The notes beneath the pieces were generated by a model. The model was given only the letters and a program-made list of their open reading frames with translations. It was not told where the DNA came from and ran no database searches. Both the position numbers and the translations under genes were made by a program. Shown here piece after piece: positions 16,790-26,188 of a DNA stretch of 64,000 bases; position 1 is the first letter of the stretch; each line of letters opens with the position of its first letter. Source of the DNA: Lewinellaceae bacterium (GTDB lineage Bacteria > Bacteroidota > Bacteroidia > Chitinophagales > Saprospiraceae); NCBI GenBank assembly GCA_020636095.1, contig JACJYN010000005.1, positions 434,001 through 498,000 of the forward strand, given 5' to 3'.

Positions 16790-18415
16790 ATGAAGTACGG
16801 ATTTATCATTGACAACCGGAAATGTATAGGTTGCCACGCGTGCACTACTGCCTGCAAAGCAGAGCATCAGGTGCCGCTAGGCGTCAACCGAACCTGGGTT
16901 AAGCAGGTAGAAAAAGGGGAGTTTCCGCATACGCGGCGCCTGTTTTCTGTAATGCGATGCAACCACTGTACGGATGCACCCTGCGTAGAAATATGCCCGG
17001 TGGAGGCCTTATTTATTCGGGACGACGGCATCGTCGATTTCGATAAAGATCGCTGTATAGGTTGTAAGTCGTGTATGCAGGCTTGCCCTTACGATGCGCT
17101 CTACATCGACCCGGAAAACCACACTGCCGCCAAGTGCAACTACTGCGCGCATCGTGTCGATATCGGATTGGAGCCGGCCTGCGTAAACGTCTGCCCGGAA
17201 CACGCCATCATTTCGGGCGATATGGATGACCAGGAATCGGAAATCTTCCAATTGCTGGGCCGCGAGCAGGTCACCGTTCGCAAGGCCGCCAAGGGTACGG
17301 TCCCCAATCTCTTTTATATCAACGGCGACGAGGCTTCTCTGAACCCGGTAGCGACGGAAAAGTCAGACGACTATTTATGGAGCAACCAGGCGCGGGGCGT
17401 GGGGCACTACGCCAAGGCCGCTGAAAAGATGGCTTTCTCCAACGGCGATGCGATCGATGCGTTGATGGAGGCAAACGGCCATACTACCTACGCAGGCAAT
17501 GTCGCTCAAAATGGTACTGCCAAATCCGTAGAATTATTGATGAACAAGCCCCGCCGCGTGTACGACGCGCCCGACAAAGGGGTCCTCTGGGGCTGGGAGG
17601 TTTCGGGTTACGTACTGACCAAGGCCATCTCCGCCGGTGTGTTCCTGGTATCTTTCCTGGGGGCGCTCTTCGGATGGGCTCAGGCCAGCGTTCCTGCCTG
17701 GTGGTGGGGGCTGGGCGCCGGGCTGCTCTTCCTGGCGGCTACCGGCATTCTGCTGATTATGGACCTCGACCGCCCGGACCGCTTCCTGAACGTGTTGCTG
17801 CGGCCACAGTGGAAGTCCTGGCTGGTGCGCGGTGGCTATTCCTTCAGCATTTACGGCGGCCTGCTGACCCTTCTGGGGCTGACTGCTTATTTTGGCTGGG
17901 ATATGCTCAAGGCGCCGCTTGAATGGATCACGCTGGTATTTGCCGTATTGACCGCCGTTTATACCGCTTTCCTTTTCGCACAAGCCAAAGGGCGCGATTT
18001 CTGGCAGAGCCCGGCGCTGGCCGTCCACATGCTGGCCCACAGCTTTATGGCCGGCGCGGCGGCTTTCACTATTATCGCATTGTTCACACCGGCTACAGCC
18101 GAGTGGCTGGTTTATTTGAAATACCTGTTGATTACTGGTATCATTATCAACCTGCTGACTGTACTGGTAGAACTGACGATGACTCACCCCACTCAAGAAG
18201 CCAAGATCGTAGTAGGGATGATCACGAAAGGCCGTTACCGCAATATGTTCTGGGGGGGCGCTATCTTCTTTGGCAACCTGGTGCCGCTGGCTATCCTGTT
18301 GATACCCGGCCTGGCCACACCGATGCTGGCCCTCGCCGGCCTGATCGTTCTGATCGGCATCTACTCTATGGAGAAGATATGGGTGGAAGCGCCGCAGCGG
18401 GTGCAGCTGGTGTAG
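16790..18415 (+). CDS. Fused iron-sulfur (SoeB/PsrB-like) and NrfD/PsrC-like membrane subunit
   Basis: Electron-transfer subunit that passes electrons between the molybdoenzyme encoded next and the quinone pool. Residues 1-140 hold sixteen cysteines in four clusters (12/15/18/22, 57/60/65/69, 89/92/95/99, 116/119/131/135), enough for four [4Fe-4S] centres. After a linker (140-265), about eight membrane helices form an NrfD/PsrC-type anchor (DLDRPDRFLNVLLRPQWKSWL). In most relatives these are two proteins, and here they are one of 541 residues. It lies 110 bp upstream of the catalytic subunit. There is no signal peptide, so the iron-sulfur part should face the cytoplasm. Sulfite dehydrogenase, polysulfide or thiosulfate reductase are the candidate activities. 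Confidence 0.85.
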   Translation: MKYGFIIDNRKCIGCHACTTACKAEHQVPLGVNRTWVKQVEKGEFPHTRRLFSVMRCNHCTDAPCVEICPVEALFIRDDGIVDFDKDRCIGCKSCMQACPYDALYIDPENHTAAKCNYCAHRVDIGLEPACVNVCPEHAIISGDMDDQESEIFQLLGREQVTVRKAAKGTVPNLFYINGDEASLNPVATEKSDDYLWSNQARGVGHYAKAAEKMAFSNGDAIDALMEANGHTTYAGNVAQNGTAKSVELLMNKPRRVYDAPDKGVLWGWEVSGYVLTKAISAGVFLVSFLGALFGWAQASVPAWWWGLGAGLLFLAATGILLIMDLDRPDRFLNVLLRPQWKSWLVRGGYSFSIYGGLLTLLGLTAYFGWDMLKAPLEWITLVFAVLTAVYTAFLFAQAKGRDFWQSPALAVHMLAHSFMAGAAAFTIIALFTPATAEWLVYLKYLLITGIIINLLTVLVELTMTHPTQEAKIVVGMITKGRYRNMFWGGAIFFGNLVPLAILLIPGLATPMLALAGLIVLIGIYSMEKIWVEAPQRVQLV

Positions 18416-18525
18416 GGCTGGTTGTGGATTGTTGCTTGTCAGCCGGAAGTATCAGAGACTGCCCAACAAACAACGAACAACGAACAACAGCTCCCAAGTA
18501 CTAAACTGGAATAACAAACTCAAAC

Positions 18526-21426
18526 ATGAATAAAAGGAAGCGTTCATTCATAGAAAAAATCGCAGAAAGCCTGCGCATCATCCCCAACCTCAGCAAAACC
18601 GGCCCTGATCCGGAACCTAGACTCATGGAGCCGGGCAAGCTCACGAAATTTCCCCCGCCCGAGCAATGGAACGACTGGGTGGAGTACGAAGCCAAGGCCT
18701 GGCCCCGGGTGGAAAAGAAACATTATTCCATCGTGCCGACCACCTGCTTCAATTGCGAGTCGGCCTGCGGTTTGACCGCCTATGTCGACAAGGAGACCTG
18801 GCAGGTGCGCAAGTTCGAAGGCAACCCCTATCACCCGGGCAGCCGGGGGCGCAACTGCGCCAAGGGGCCGGCCACCATCAATCAACTGACTGACCCGGAC
18901 CGCATCCTGTACCCACTCAAGCGGACGGGCAAGCGGGGTGAAGGCAAGTGGGAGCGCGTCAGCTGGGACGAAGCGCTGGACGACATCGCCGGCCGCCTGC
19001 GCAAGGCCATCCAGGAAGGGCGCAATAACGAAATCGCCTATCACGTCGGCCGCCCCGGCCACGAAGGTTATATGGACCGCGTGCTACAGGCCTGGAATGT
19101 TGACGGCCATAACAGCCACACCAATATTTGTTCTTCCGGTGCGCGCTTCGGCTACGCCGTCTGGTACGGCCACGACCGGCCCTCACCCGACCACGCCAAC
19201 GCTAAATTTATCTTCCTGATCTCTGCTCACCTGGAGTCCGGGCACTACTTCAACCCGCACGCCCAGCGCATTATAGAAGGTAAAATGAAAGGCGCCAAAT
19301 TGTGCACCATGGACCCGCGCCTGTCCAACACAGCCAGTATGTCGGACTACTGGATGCCGAGCTATCCTGGCACCGAGGCTGCCGTACTGCTCGCTATGGC
19401 CAAAATCATTCTGGATGAAAGCCTGTATAACCGTGACTATCTGGAGAACTGGGTCAACTGGGACGAATACCTGGAGGCCCGGCATCCGGGCCGGGAAAAA
19501 ACCTTTGAGAACTTCATCGAGGCCATGCGGGAGGAGTACGTTCAGTATACCCCTGAGTTTGCCGAGAAGGAGAGTGGTGTGAAAGCGGATATGATCGTTG
19601 AAGTAGCGCGGTTGATCGGCGAGGCCGGTACGCGCTTTGCAACGCATAACTGGCGCAGCGCTTCTTCCGGTAACCTCGGTGGCTGGACTGTCTCTCGTGC
19701 CCTCCATTTTCTCAACGTACTGACCGGTAGCGTGGGTACGCCGGGTGGCACTTCGCCCAACACCTGGAACAAATTCCACCCCAAATTCTTTGATAAGCCG
19801 CCTGCCCAGAAGTTCTGGAACGAGCTGCATTTCCCCAACGAATATCCGCTGGCCTTCTTCGAGATGAGCTTCCTGCTGCCGCACATGTTGAAGGAAAACC
19901 GCGGCAAGATGGACGTGTACTTCACGCGGGTGTTCAATCCTGTTTGGACCTACCCGGACGGCTTCAGCTGGATTGAAGCGCTGAGCGACGAAGATAAATT
20001 CGGCATGCACATCGCCCTGACGCCCACCTGGAACGAGACGGCCTATTTTGCCGACTACGTCCTGCCCATGGGCCTGGCCAGTGAACGCCATGACCTCAAT
20101 TCCTACGAGACACACGCCGGCGTATGGATCGCTTTCCGTCAACCGGTACTGCGCGAGGCGCTGCGCCGCGCCGGCAAGAAGGTGGAGTTCACCTACGAGG
20201 CCAACCCGGGCGAAGTGTGGGAGGAAGACGAGTTCTGGATACAGCTTAGCTGGCGTATGGACCCCGACGGAAGCCTGGGGATTCGCAAGCATTTTGAATC
20301 ACCCTACCGGGCCGGAGAGTGTGTCAACATCGACGAATACTACCAGTACATTTTTGAACATACCAAGGGCCTGCCCGAAGCCGCCGCCAAAGAAGGGCTG
20401 ACACCGTTGGATTATATGAAAAAGTACGGCGCCTTCAATGTGGAGCCCAGCGCTTACCACGGGCACCTGAAAGAACTGACGGCCGAGCAGATGAAAGGGA
20501 CGGAAGTCGACCCCCAAACAAAAGTGGTCAGTAAAGAGGGTAAGGCTATCGGCATTATGAACAATGGCAAACCGGTGGAGGGTTTCCCCACACCGTCCCG
20601 CAAGAATGAATTCTACTCACAGACGATGGTGGACTGGAAATGGCCGGAGTACGCTATTCCTACCTACATCAAGAGCCACATCCACGAAGAGGAGATGGAC
20701 CGCGAGAAGGGAGACTATCCATTGGTGCCCACCTTCCGCCTGCCGACCCTGATCCACTCCCGCTCCGGCAACGCCAAATGGTTGTATGAGATTTCCAACC
20801 GCAACCCCATCTGGATACATCCTAAAGATGCCGCCAGGTTTGAGGTCAGAACCGGCGACTTGCTGCGGGTGAACACCGATATCGGTTATTTTGTCGATAA
20901 GGTATGGGTTACCGAAAGCATGAAGCCGGGTATTGTCGCCTGCTCCCACCACCTGGGCCGCTGGCGCCGCCCGCAGGACGCTCCCGGCAACCGCTGGGCA
21001 GTCAATACCGTTAACATCGAGACGGACGGCAATGGCAGCTGGAAGATGACCACTCAACATGGCATTACGCCTTTCAAGAGTAGTGACCCGGACAGCGCCC
21101 GCATCTTCTGGAGCGACGGCGGGGTTCACCAGAACATCACTTTCCCCGTTCATCCGGACCCGATCAGCGGTATGCACTGCTGGCACCAGAAGGTCCGCCT
21201 GGAAAAGGCTCGCCCGGAGGATACCTACGGCGATATCTACGTGGATACCAAAAAGTCATTCGAAGAATATAAGAAGTGGCTGAAAATGACGCGCCCCGCT
21301 CCTGGCCCCGATGGCCTGCGCCGTCCGCTGTGGATGAAGCGCGCCTTGCGGCCGGCGGAAGAGATGTTTTATATGAATGGCAAGCCGGAAGGGAAGCCGG
21401 AGGAAGATAAGGCTGAAAAAGCGTAA
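18526..21426 (+). CDS. Molybdopterin oxidoreductase, probable cytoplasmic sulfite dehydrogenase (SoeA-like)
   Basis: A 966-residue catalytic subunit of the DMSO reductase superfamily. An N-terminal [4Fe-4S] site is formed by Cys74, Cys77, Cys81 and Cys111 (CFNCESAC...NCAKGP). The likely molybdenum ligand is Cys202 in NICSSGARFGY. The pterin-binding regions and the C-terminal beta-barrel domain (DLLRVNTDIGYFVDKVWV) are complete. There is no twin-arginine signal, unlike PsrA, PhsA and most relatives, and like cytoplasmic SoeA, whose length it also matches. With the preceding fused subunit and the persulfide dioxygenase/SulP pair, oxidation of sulfite to sulfate is the best guess. A strong terminator follows. 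Confidence 0.82.
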   Translation: MNKRKRSFIEKIAESLRIIPNLSKTGPDPEPRLMEPGKLTKFPPPEQWNDWVEYEAKAWPRVEKKHYSIVPTTCFNCESACGLTAYVDKETWQVRKFEGNPYHPGSRGRNCAKGPATINQLTDPDRILYPLKRTGKRGEGKWERVSWDEALDDIAGRLRKAIQEGRNNEIAYHVGRPGHEGYMDRVLQAWNVDGHNSHTNICSSGARFGYAVWYGHDRPSPDHANAKFIFLISAHLESGHYFNPHAQRIIEGKMKGAKLCTMDPRLSNTASMSDYWMPSYPGTEAAVLLAMAKIILDESLYNRDYLENWVNWDEYLEARHPGREKTFENFIEAMREEYVQYTPEFAEKESGVKADMIVEVARLIGEAGTRFATHNWRSASSGNLGGWTVSRALHFLNVLTGSVGTPGGTSPNTWNKFHPKFFDKPPAQKFWNELHFPNEYPLAFFEMSFLLPHMLKENRGKMDVYFTRVFNPVWTYPDGFSWIEALSDEDKFGMHIALTPTWNETAYFADYVLPMGLASERHDLNSYETHAGVWIAFRQPVLREALRRAGKKVEFTYEANPGEVWEEDEFWIQLSWRMDPDGSLGIRKHFESPYRAGECVNIDEYYQYIFEHTKGLPEAAAKEGLTPLDYMKKYGAFNVEPSAYHGHLKELTAEQMKGTEVDPQTKVVSKEGKAIGIMNNGKPVEGFPTPSRKNEFYSQTMVDWKWPEYAIPTYIKSHIHEEEMDREKGDYPLVPTFRLPTLIHSRSGNAKWLYEISNRNPIWIHPKDAARFEVRTGDLLRVNTDIGYFVDKVWVTESMKPGIVACSHHLGRWRRPQDAPGNRWAVNTVNIETDGNGSWKMTTQHGITPFKSSDPDSARIFWSDGGVHQNITFPVHPDPISGMHCWHQKVRLEKARPEDTYGDIYVDTKKSFEEYKKWLKMTRPAPGPDGLRRPLWMKRALRPAEEMFYMNGKPEGKPEEDKAEKA

Positions 21427-21446
21427 ACCACTAGTGGGAAAGTTTG

Positions 21447-21475
21447 GGCCGGGTTCCGTTGGAGCCCGGCCTTTT
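21447..21475 (+). terminator. Rho-independent terminator after the molybdoenzyme gene
   Basis: GGCCGGG (21447-21453) pairs with CCCGGCC (21465-21471), followed by TTTT. It lies 20 bp after the stop codon and closes the iron-sulfur/molybdoenzyme operon. Confidence 0.85.
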
Positions 21476-21495
21476 CTGTTGTTCCTTCTGTTTGA

Positions 21496-23361
21496 TCAAT
21501 AACTTAGCCCATGGCCAAATTGATACAGTGGCGCTTCCGAATCGTAAGGCACATCCGGCTTTTGGCCTAGGACAGCTTCCATAGAGGAGGGGAGTTCGAA
21601 CGGTAGTTTTCCTTCCGGCTTTGCTTTGCCAAAGAGTACGTCGAGCAGGGCGGCATCGCTGGCGCCGAAGTTAGCTAGCACCGCTTTTGCCTGCGCATTG
21701 ATCTCGGGGATAACAGCGGGCCGGTCGAGGTAGATATCGACGATGGTGGGCACAGTATGGAGCAGGTTCATGATTTTTTCCTTTTCCTCTCCTTTGAAAT
21801 CAAGGTCGCCATGATGGAAGCCCCGGGCGAAAGGGTTGTCCGTTTCTACCGGGTACCAGGGTGTGTTGAGGCGGATGATGGCAATATCGGCTTCTTCGGG
21901 CGTCTCCACTACATTGCCGTATTGGGCGGCTGTGGTGGAATCCAGGTTTTCTACGTACAATGTAAGCGTTCCGGTTTCCAGGGGGAGGAGGCCTTTTTCA
22001 TTTTTCAGCAACGTCATGGCGCGGCGCTGAGCGGCCTCGCCGGCCTTGACAAATTCCGGTTTCCCGACTACCTGTTTCATTTGATCCAGGTCGATGTATG
22101 GGTTGTCGAACAGCCCCAGCTGGAATTTTACCCGAAGCAGGCGCCGAACGGATTCGTTAAGCTGTTCTTCGTTCAGTTGGCCGGTTTTCACCAATTGCAC
22201 TACTATCTCCGGGATAGCTTCTCCACCAAACTGGTCTACTCCGGCCTCGATGATTCGGAGCACCCGCTCTTCCGTATTCAATTCTTCCACCCCCCAGGCC
22301 CGGGCATTCCAAACCACACCAGGGCCCATAGGGGCATCAGTCACCAGGCCCCAATCGGTGCAAACCACGCCGTCATAATTGTATTTTTCGCGCAGCAGCC
22401 CGGTGATGATGGCTTTATTGTAGGAAAAGCCCACCTCTTCGTACTCCATTCCGGTGGGTACGCCGTAGTAGGGCATGATGGCGGCTGTTCCGGCTTCAAA
22501 TGCCGCTTCGAACGGAATGAGGTGGTAATTGAAATGGTTCCCCGGATAGGCCTGCCCTTTGTGAAATTTGAAGTGAGGATCCAGCCCTTCCCGCTGCGGC
22601 CCGCCACCGGGGAAGTGCTTCGTCATGCAGGCTACTCCGTTGGAGTCGAGTGGTTCGCCCTGGAAGCCCAGGATGTAGGTTTTGGCCAGGCGGGCAGACA
22701 GTTCTGCATCCTCACCAAAGGTGCCGCCGATGCGCGCCCAGCGGGGCTCAGTCGCCAGGTCGATGGAAGGGTGCAACGCCTCGCGGATGCCTACGGCCAG
22801 GTATTCCTGCCGGGCGATATCGGCAAACTCCCGCATCAGGGCGGTATCACCGATGGCGGCAAAGCCGAGCTGCTCGGGCCATTGGGAGAAACCCTGAGCG
22901 GCTACGCTAAAAATGGATTTGCTGAAATTGTGCCGCGGGTCGGAAGCGATGGTGACGGGAATGCCCAGGCGGCTATCTTCAGCCAGCTTCTGGATGTTGT
23001 TGTACCATTTAGCTAAAGCCTCTATGGATGGAATGTCCCAGATATTGATGTGATTCATCTTTTGGCCTTCGATGAGCATGGCTGCGCTGGGCCTGGGGCG
23101 GTTGTGCACGGTCACCGGGCCCTCGCTTAGCGATCCGTCTTCCCTGATACCCACGCCGTCGATGAACAGCATGCCGGCCTTTTCTTCCAGCTTCATCTGC
23201 TGTAGCAAATCGTCTACTCGGGTGTTTATGGGCTGGCCGGGGTCTTCGTAGGCATCCATTTTACCATTTTTATTGAGGTCGCGGTAGGCAACCTCATCAT
23301 TTGAATGGGAAGCGCAGCCGGTGAGCAAGGCCACTATTAGCAGGAGTTGAATCTTTTGCAT
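21496..23361 (-). CDS. Glycoside hydrolase family 3 lipoprotein
   Basis: A 621-residue beta-glucosidase/N-acetylglucosaminidase-type enzyme. A lipoprotein signal (LLLIVALLTGC, Cys16) places it on a membrane surface. Residues 28-41 (DLNKNGKMDAYEDP) resemble a calcium-binding loop found in many GH3 proteins of this group. The (beta/alpha)8 domain has KHFPGGG (about 248-254), and the predicted nucleophile is Asp336 in GVVCTDWG. A C-terminal alpha/beta sandwich follows, and the protein ends FGHGLSY, as in GH3 enzymes with three domains. Sugar specificity is not decidable. It converges on the terminator of the sulfur operon. Confidence 0.88.
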   Translation of the reverse strand: MQKIQLLLIVALLTGCASHSNDEVAYRDLNKNGKMDAYEDPGQPINTRVDDLLQQMKLEEKAGMLFIDGVGIREDGSLSEGPVTVHNRPRPSAAMLIEGQKMNHINIWDIPSIEALAKWYNNIQKLAEDSRLGIPVTIASDPRHNFSKSIFSVAAQGFSQWPEQLGFAAIGDTALMREFADIARQEYLAVGIREALHPSIDLATEPRWARIGGTFGEDAELSARLAKTYILGFQGEPLDSNGVACMTKHFPGGGPQREGLDPHFKFHKGQAYPGNHFNYHLIPFEAAFEAGTAAIMPYYGVPTGMEYEEVGFSYNKAIITGLLREKYNYDGVVCTDWGLVTDAPMGPGVVWNARAWGVEELNTEERVLRIIEAGVDQFGGEAIPEIVVQLVKTGQLNEEQLNESVRRLLRVKFQLGLFDNPYIDLDQMKQVVGKPEFVKAGEAAQRRAMTLLKNEKGLLPLETGTLTLYVENLDSTTAAQYGNVVETPEEADIAIIRLNTPWYPVETDNPFARGFHHGDLDFKGEEKEKIMNLLHTVPTIVDIYLDRPAVIPEINAQAKAVLANFGASDAALLDVLFGKAKPEGKLPFELPSSMEAVLGQKPDVPYDSEAPLYQFGHGLSY

Positions 23362-23535
23362 AGAGTTGTGGATTTTCTCTCTAATTTAATAAATAAGGCG
23401 TAATAGCAATTAGCTTTTGCTGTTAAATGGCAGCCAACCAGGCAGGTTGAAACGACTTTGAGCTTATCAATACCTCAAAGGTATAAATGGCGCCCTTTGG
23501 CTGGCAATGGGGCCACTAATTCCCTCCCCCAGGAG

Positions 23536-24000
23536 CTACCCCACCGGTACGCCCACGCCCCACTTCACCTGCGTCATGACAAAGGAGCTCTGTACGTTGC
23601 CGATGTTATCCAGCGCCGCCAGTTTGTTGACGATAAAGTCCTGGTACGATTTCATATCGGTGGAGACGACTTTGAGCAGGTAGTCGAACATGCCGGCGAT
23701 GTGGTAACATTCCACCACCTCGTTGAGGTGATGAACTTCCCCCTCAAACTTCTGCAGGAAGGCCTGGGCGTGTTCTTTGAGTTGCACGTTACAATAGGCC
23801 ACCAGGTGGTACCCCATTTTTTCTTTATCCAATAGGGCAGCGTAGCCACTAATATATCCATGCTCTTCGAGCCGCCGGATGCGTTCGTAAACAGGCGTGG
23901 TGCTCATACCCAGGCGGGCGGCCACTTCCTTATTGGTGTATTTGGCGTTCTCCTGCAGCAGGTGCAGAATGCGGCGGTCGGTGGCGTCAAGAGGCTTCAT
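23536..24000 (-). CDS. Lrp/AsnC family transcriptional regulator
   Basis: A 154-residue feast/famine regulator with an N-terminal winged HTH (DRRILHLLQENAKYTNKEVAARLGMSTTPVYERIRRLEEHG) and a C-terminal RAM ligand-binding domain. It is divergent from the methionine gamma-lyase-like gene across 177 bp, so it probably controls that gene in response to an amino acid. This is typical of Lrp-type regulators next to amino-acid catabolic genes. The inference is from position only. Confidence 0.9.
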   Translation of the reverse strand: MKPLDATDRRILHLLQENAKYTNKEVAARLGMSTTPVYERIRRLEEHGYISGYAALLDKEKMGYHLVAYCNVQLKEHAQAFLQKFEGEVHHLNEVVECYHIAGMFDYLLKVVSTDMKSYQDFIVNKLAALDNIGNVQSSFVMTQVKWGVGVPVG

Positions 24001-24128
24001 AGGCGAAAATTTTTCTATTGTGAGGTGGTTAAATGAGGTTTGTTGGGTGTGTTTTCTTTCAAGTGGGTAAAACTAAGTTTTATTTTCTTTGATTGATACT
24101 TGTCATGGTATAATAATCTGTTATCGGG

Positions 24129-24136
24129 TATATTTG
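24129..24136 (+). promoter_or_regulatory. Predicted -7 element for the gamma-lyase gene
   Basis: TATATTTG matches the TAnnTTTG consensus and lies 41 bp before the start codon at 24178. No TTTG sits at the ideal distance; the nearest is at 24088-24091. Confidence 0.45.
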
Positions 24137-24177
24137 TAATGCAAAATAAAGACTTTCCCTAACCAAAAAAAGATACA

Positions 24178-25461
24178 ATGCCCTACCAGAAATTTCAACC
24201 GGAAAGCCTGATGATGTCTTATGGCCATCAATCAGGCATGGCTAGGGGCGCCGTCAAAGCCCCTCTCTATCAGACCTCCACCTTCACCTTCGAAACGGCA
24301 GAACAAGGCAAGGATTACTTTGAATTGGCCTATGGCCTGCGTGAACCGGTGAACGGCGAAGCCCCGGGTATGATTTACAGCCGCCTGAACAACCCCAATC
24401 TGGAGATTTTGGAAAAGCGGCTTTGCCTTTGGGATAAAGCCGGGGGCTGTGCCGCTTTCGCCAGTGGAATGGCGGCCATTTCCACCACGGTATTCGAATT
24501 CCTCAAGCCGGGCGATGTGCTGCTGTACAGCAGCCCTCTGTATGGCGGTACGGTGCACTTCATTACGGAAGTACTTCCTCGTTTTGGGATTCAGGTGGTT
24601 CCCTTCTACTACGATCAGCAGCCTGAGGCCATCCTTCGGCACCTGAAAGCCAATAATCAGTCTCATCGAGTAGCCATGATCTACATTGAAACCCCTGCTA
24701 ATCCGACAAATACACTGATTGACATTGAAGCTATGAGTGTTCTGGCAAAAACATTGTCAACAGAAGAACGGCAGGTGCTCACAGTAGTAGACAACACCTA
24801 CATGGGGCCCCTTTGGCAACATCCTCTGCAATTGGGCGCCGACCTGGTGATCTACTCCGCTACCAAATATATCGGCGGGCATAGCGATGTGATTGCCGGC
24901 GCGGTGCTGGGTAGTGAAGATTTGATCGCCCGCATCAAAGTACTGCGCACGTTCTTCGGCAGCATGGCCAGCCCTTTCGATGCCTGGTTACTCACCCGCA
25001 GCCTGGAAACCCTCAAAATGCGCATGGAAAAACAAACGCGAAACGCCCAGCGCGTGGCTCGCTTTCTACAGCAGCATCCCATGGTGGAAAACATTCACTT
25101 CCTGGGCCTGCTCACGGAATCCGATGGCGAGCAATACCGGATTTACCAGCGACAGTGCACCGCCCCCGGCGCCATGCTGGCCTTTGATATTAAAGGGGGT
25201 GAAAAGGAGGCCTTTACCTTTCTCAACAACCTTCATCTGGTGAAATTAGCCGTCAGCCTGGGCAGCACCGAATCGCTGGCTCAGCATCCGGCGACTATGA
25301 CCCACGCGGGTATTCCCGAAGATGTGCTGGCAGAGATGGGTATTTCCGAAAAACTGGTCCGCTTGTCCATCGGCGTTGAAAATGTGCGGGACCTGATTGA
25401 GGACATCGAGTTCGCGCTGGAGAAAGCGGCGGAAGTACGCGAGGCGGAAGTAATGGCCTGA
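24178..25461 (+). CDS. Methionine gamma-lyase / trans-sulfuration PLP enzyme
   Basis: A 427-residue PLP-dependent enzyme of the Cys/Met metabolism family. The Schiff-base lysine is Lys230 in YSATKYIGGHSDV. MIYSRLNNPN and the SLGSTESLAQHPATMTH C-terminal block are family hallmarks. It would split methionine or homocysteine to alpha-ketobutyrate, ammonia and a thiol. Cystathionine gamma-lyase or gamma-synthase, or O-acetylhomoserine sulfhydrylase, are close alternatives that cannot be excluded. The divergent Lrp gene fits a catabolic role. A perfect 14-bp hairpin terminator follows. Confidence 0.85.
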   Translation: MPYQKFQPESLMMSYGHQSGMARGAVKAPLYQTSTFTFETAEQGKDYFELAYGLREPVNGEAPGMIYSRLNNPNLEILEKRLCLWDKAGGCAAFASGMAAISTTVFEFLKPGDVLLYSSPLYGGTVHFITEVLPRFGIQVVPFYYDQQPEAILRHLKANNQSHRVAMIYIETPANPTNTLIDIEAMSVLAKTLSTEERQVLTVVDNTYMGPLWQHPLQLGADLVIYSATKYIGGHSDVIAGAVLGSEDLIARIKVLRTFFGSMASPFDAWLLTRSLETLKMRMEKQTRNAQRVARFLQQHPMVENIHFLGLLTESDGEQYRIYQRQCTAPGAMLAFDIKGGEKEAFTFLNNLHLVKLAVSLGSTESLAQHPATMTHAGIPEDVLAEMGISEKLVRLSIGVENVRDLIEDIEFALEKAAEVREAEVMA

Positions 25462-25504
25462 TGCGGCTTTTTGTTGATGGGTTGGTAACCCTCTTATTAT
25501 AATG

Positions 25505-25537
25505 AACCTTTGAGGTTTCCAAAACCTCAAAGGTTTT
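25505..25537 (+). terminator. Terminator hairpin after the gamma-lyase gene
   Basis: A perfect 14-bp stem (AACCTTTGAGGTTT with its complement) and a 3-nt loop, followed by a short T stretch. It lies 44 bp after the stop codon. Confidence 0.75.
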
Positions 25538-25591
25538 CTATATTTACCCACTTCATTTGTATCTTCCCTTTTTACTATAAACGCCCACGAT

Positions 25592-26140
25592 ATGACCCGT
25601 GACGAAGCCTACGCCCTGCTTACCGAAATGACCGAAACCGATTCTCTCCTGCGCCATGCCCGCACCGTAGAGCTGGTGATGCGCGCCCTGGCCCGGCACT
25701 TTGGAGAAGAGGAGGAAAAGTTTGCCGTCACAGGCCTGCTGCACGATGCGGATTACGAAAAGTATCCCGGCCGGCACCCGGATGTGATCGTTGCCCGCCT
25801 GCAGGAGATGGGCGAGAAAGAGATTGCCCATGCCATTGCCGGCCACTACACCCAGTGGAAGGTGGCACGCCATTCCAGGCTGGACAAATGCATCGTCGCC
25901 GCCGATGAACTGGCCGGGTTCATCTACGCTGCTGCGCTGATCCGGCCTACCCGTATAGAGGGCATGAATGCGCGATCCGTTTTAAAGAAATTGAAAACTA
26001 AGTCCTTTGCCGCCAGTGTCGACCGGGAGGAGGTTCGAAAGGGGGCGGAACTGTTGGGCTGGGAACTGCGGCAGTTGATCGAGTTCATCATTCGGGTGTT
26101 GGAAGAACACAAGGAGGAACTTGAGTTGGCAGCACCTTAA
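25592..26140 (+). CDS. HD domain-containing protein
   Basis: A 182-residue predicted metal-dependent phosphohydrolase of the HD superfamily. The metal-binding residues are visible as HARTVE, the paired HD in GLLHDADYEK, and His/Asp residues downstream (GRHPDV; DKCIVAADEL). Proteins of this size act on nucleotides or small phosphoesters, and no substrate can be named. A short C-terminal helix bundle (QLIEFIIRVLEEHKEEL) completes it. The alpha/beta hydrolase begins 48 bp downstream in the same direction, and the two could be co-transcribed. Confidence 0.82.
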   Translation: MTRDEAYALLTEMTETDSLLRHARTVELVMRALARHFGEEEEKFAVTGLLHDADYEKYPGRHPDVIVARLQEMGEKEIAHAIAGHYTQWKVARHSRLDKCIVAADELAGFIYAAALIRPTRIEGMNARSVLKKLKTKSFAASVDREEVRKGAELLGWELRQLIEFIIRVLEEHKEELELAAP

Positions 26141-26188
26141 CTTATAGAGGATTGTATAATTATTTCCCAGGCAAAACAACGAATTTAC

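Noticed and set aside
18526..18620. Tat signal on the molybdoenzyme
   Set aside because: The basic N-terminus (NKRKRSF) lacks a twin-arginine motif with a hydrophobic core and cleavage site.
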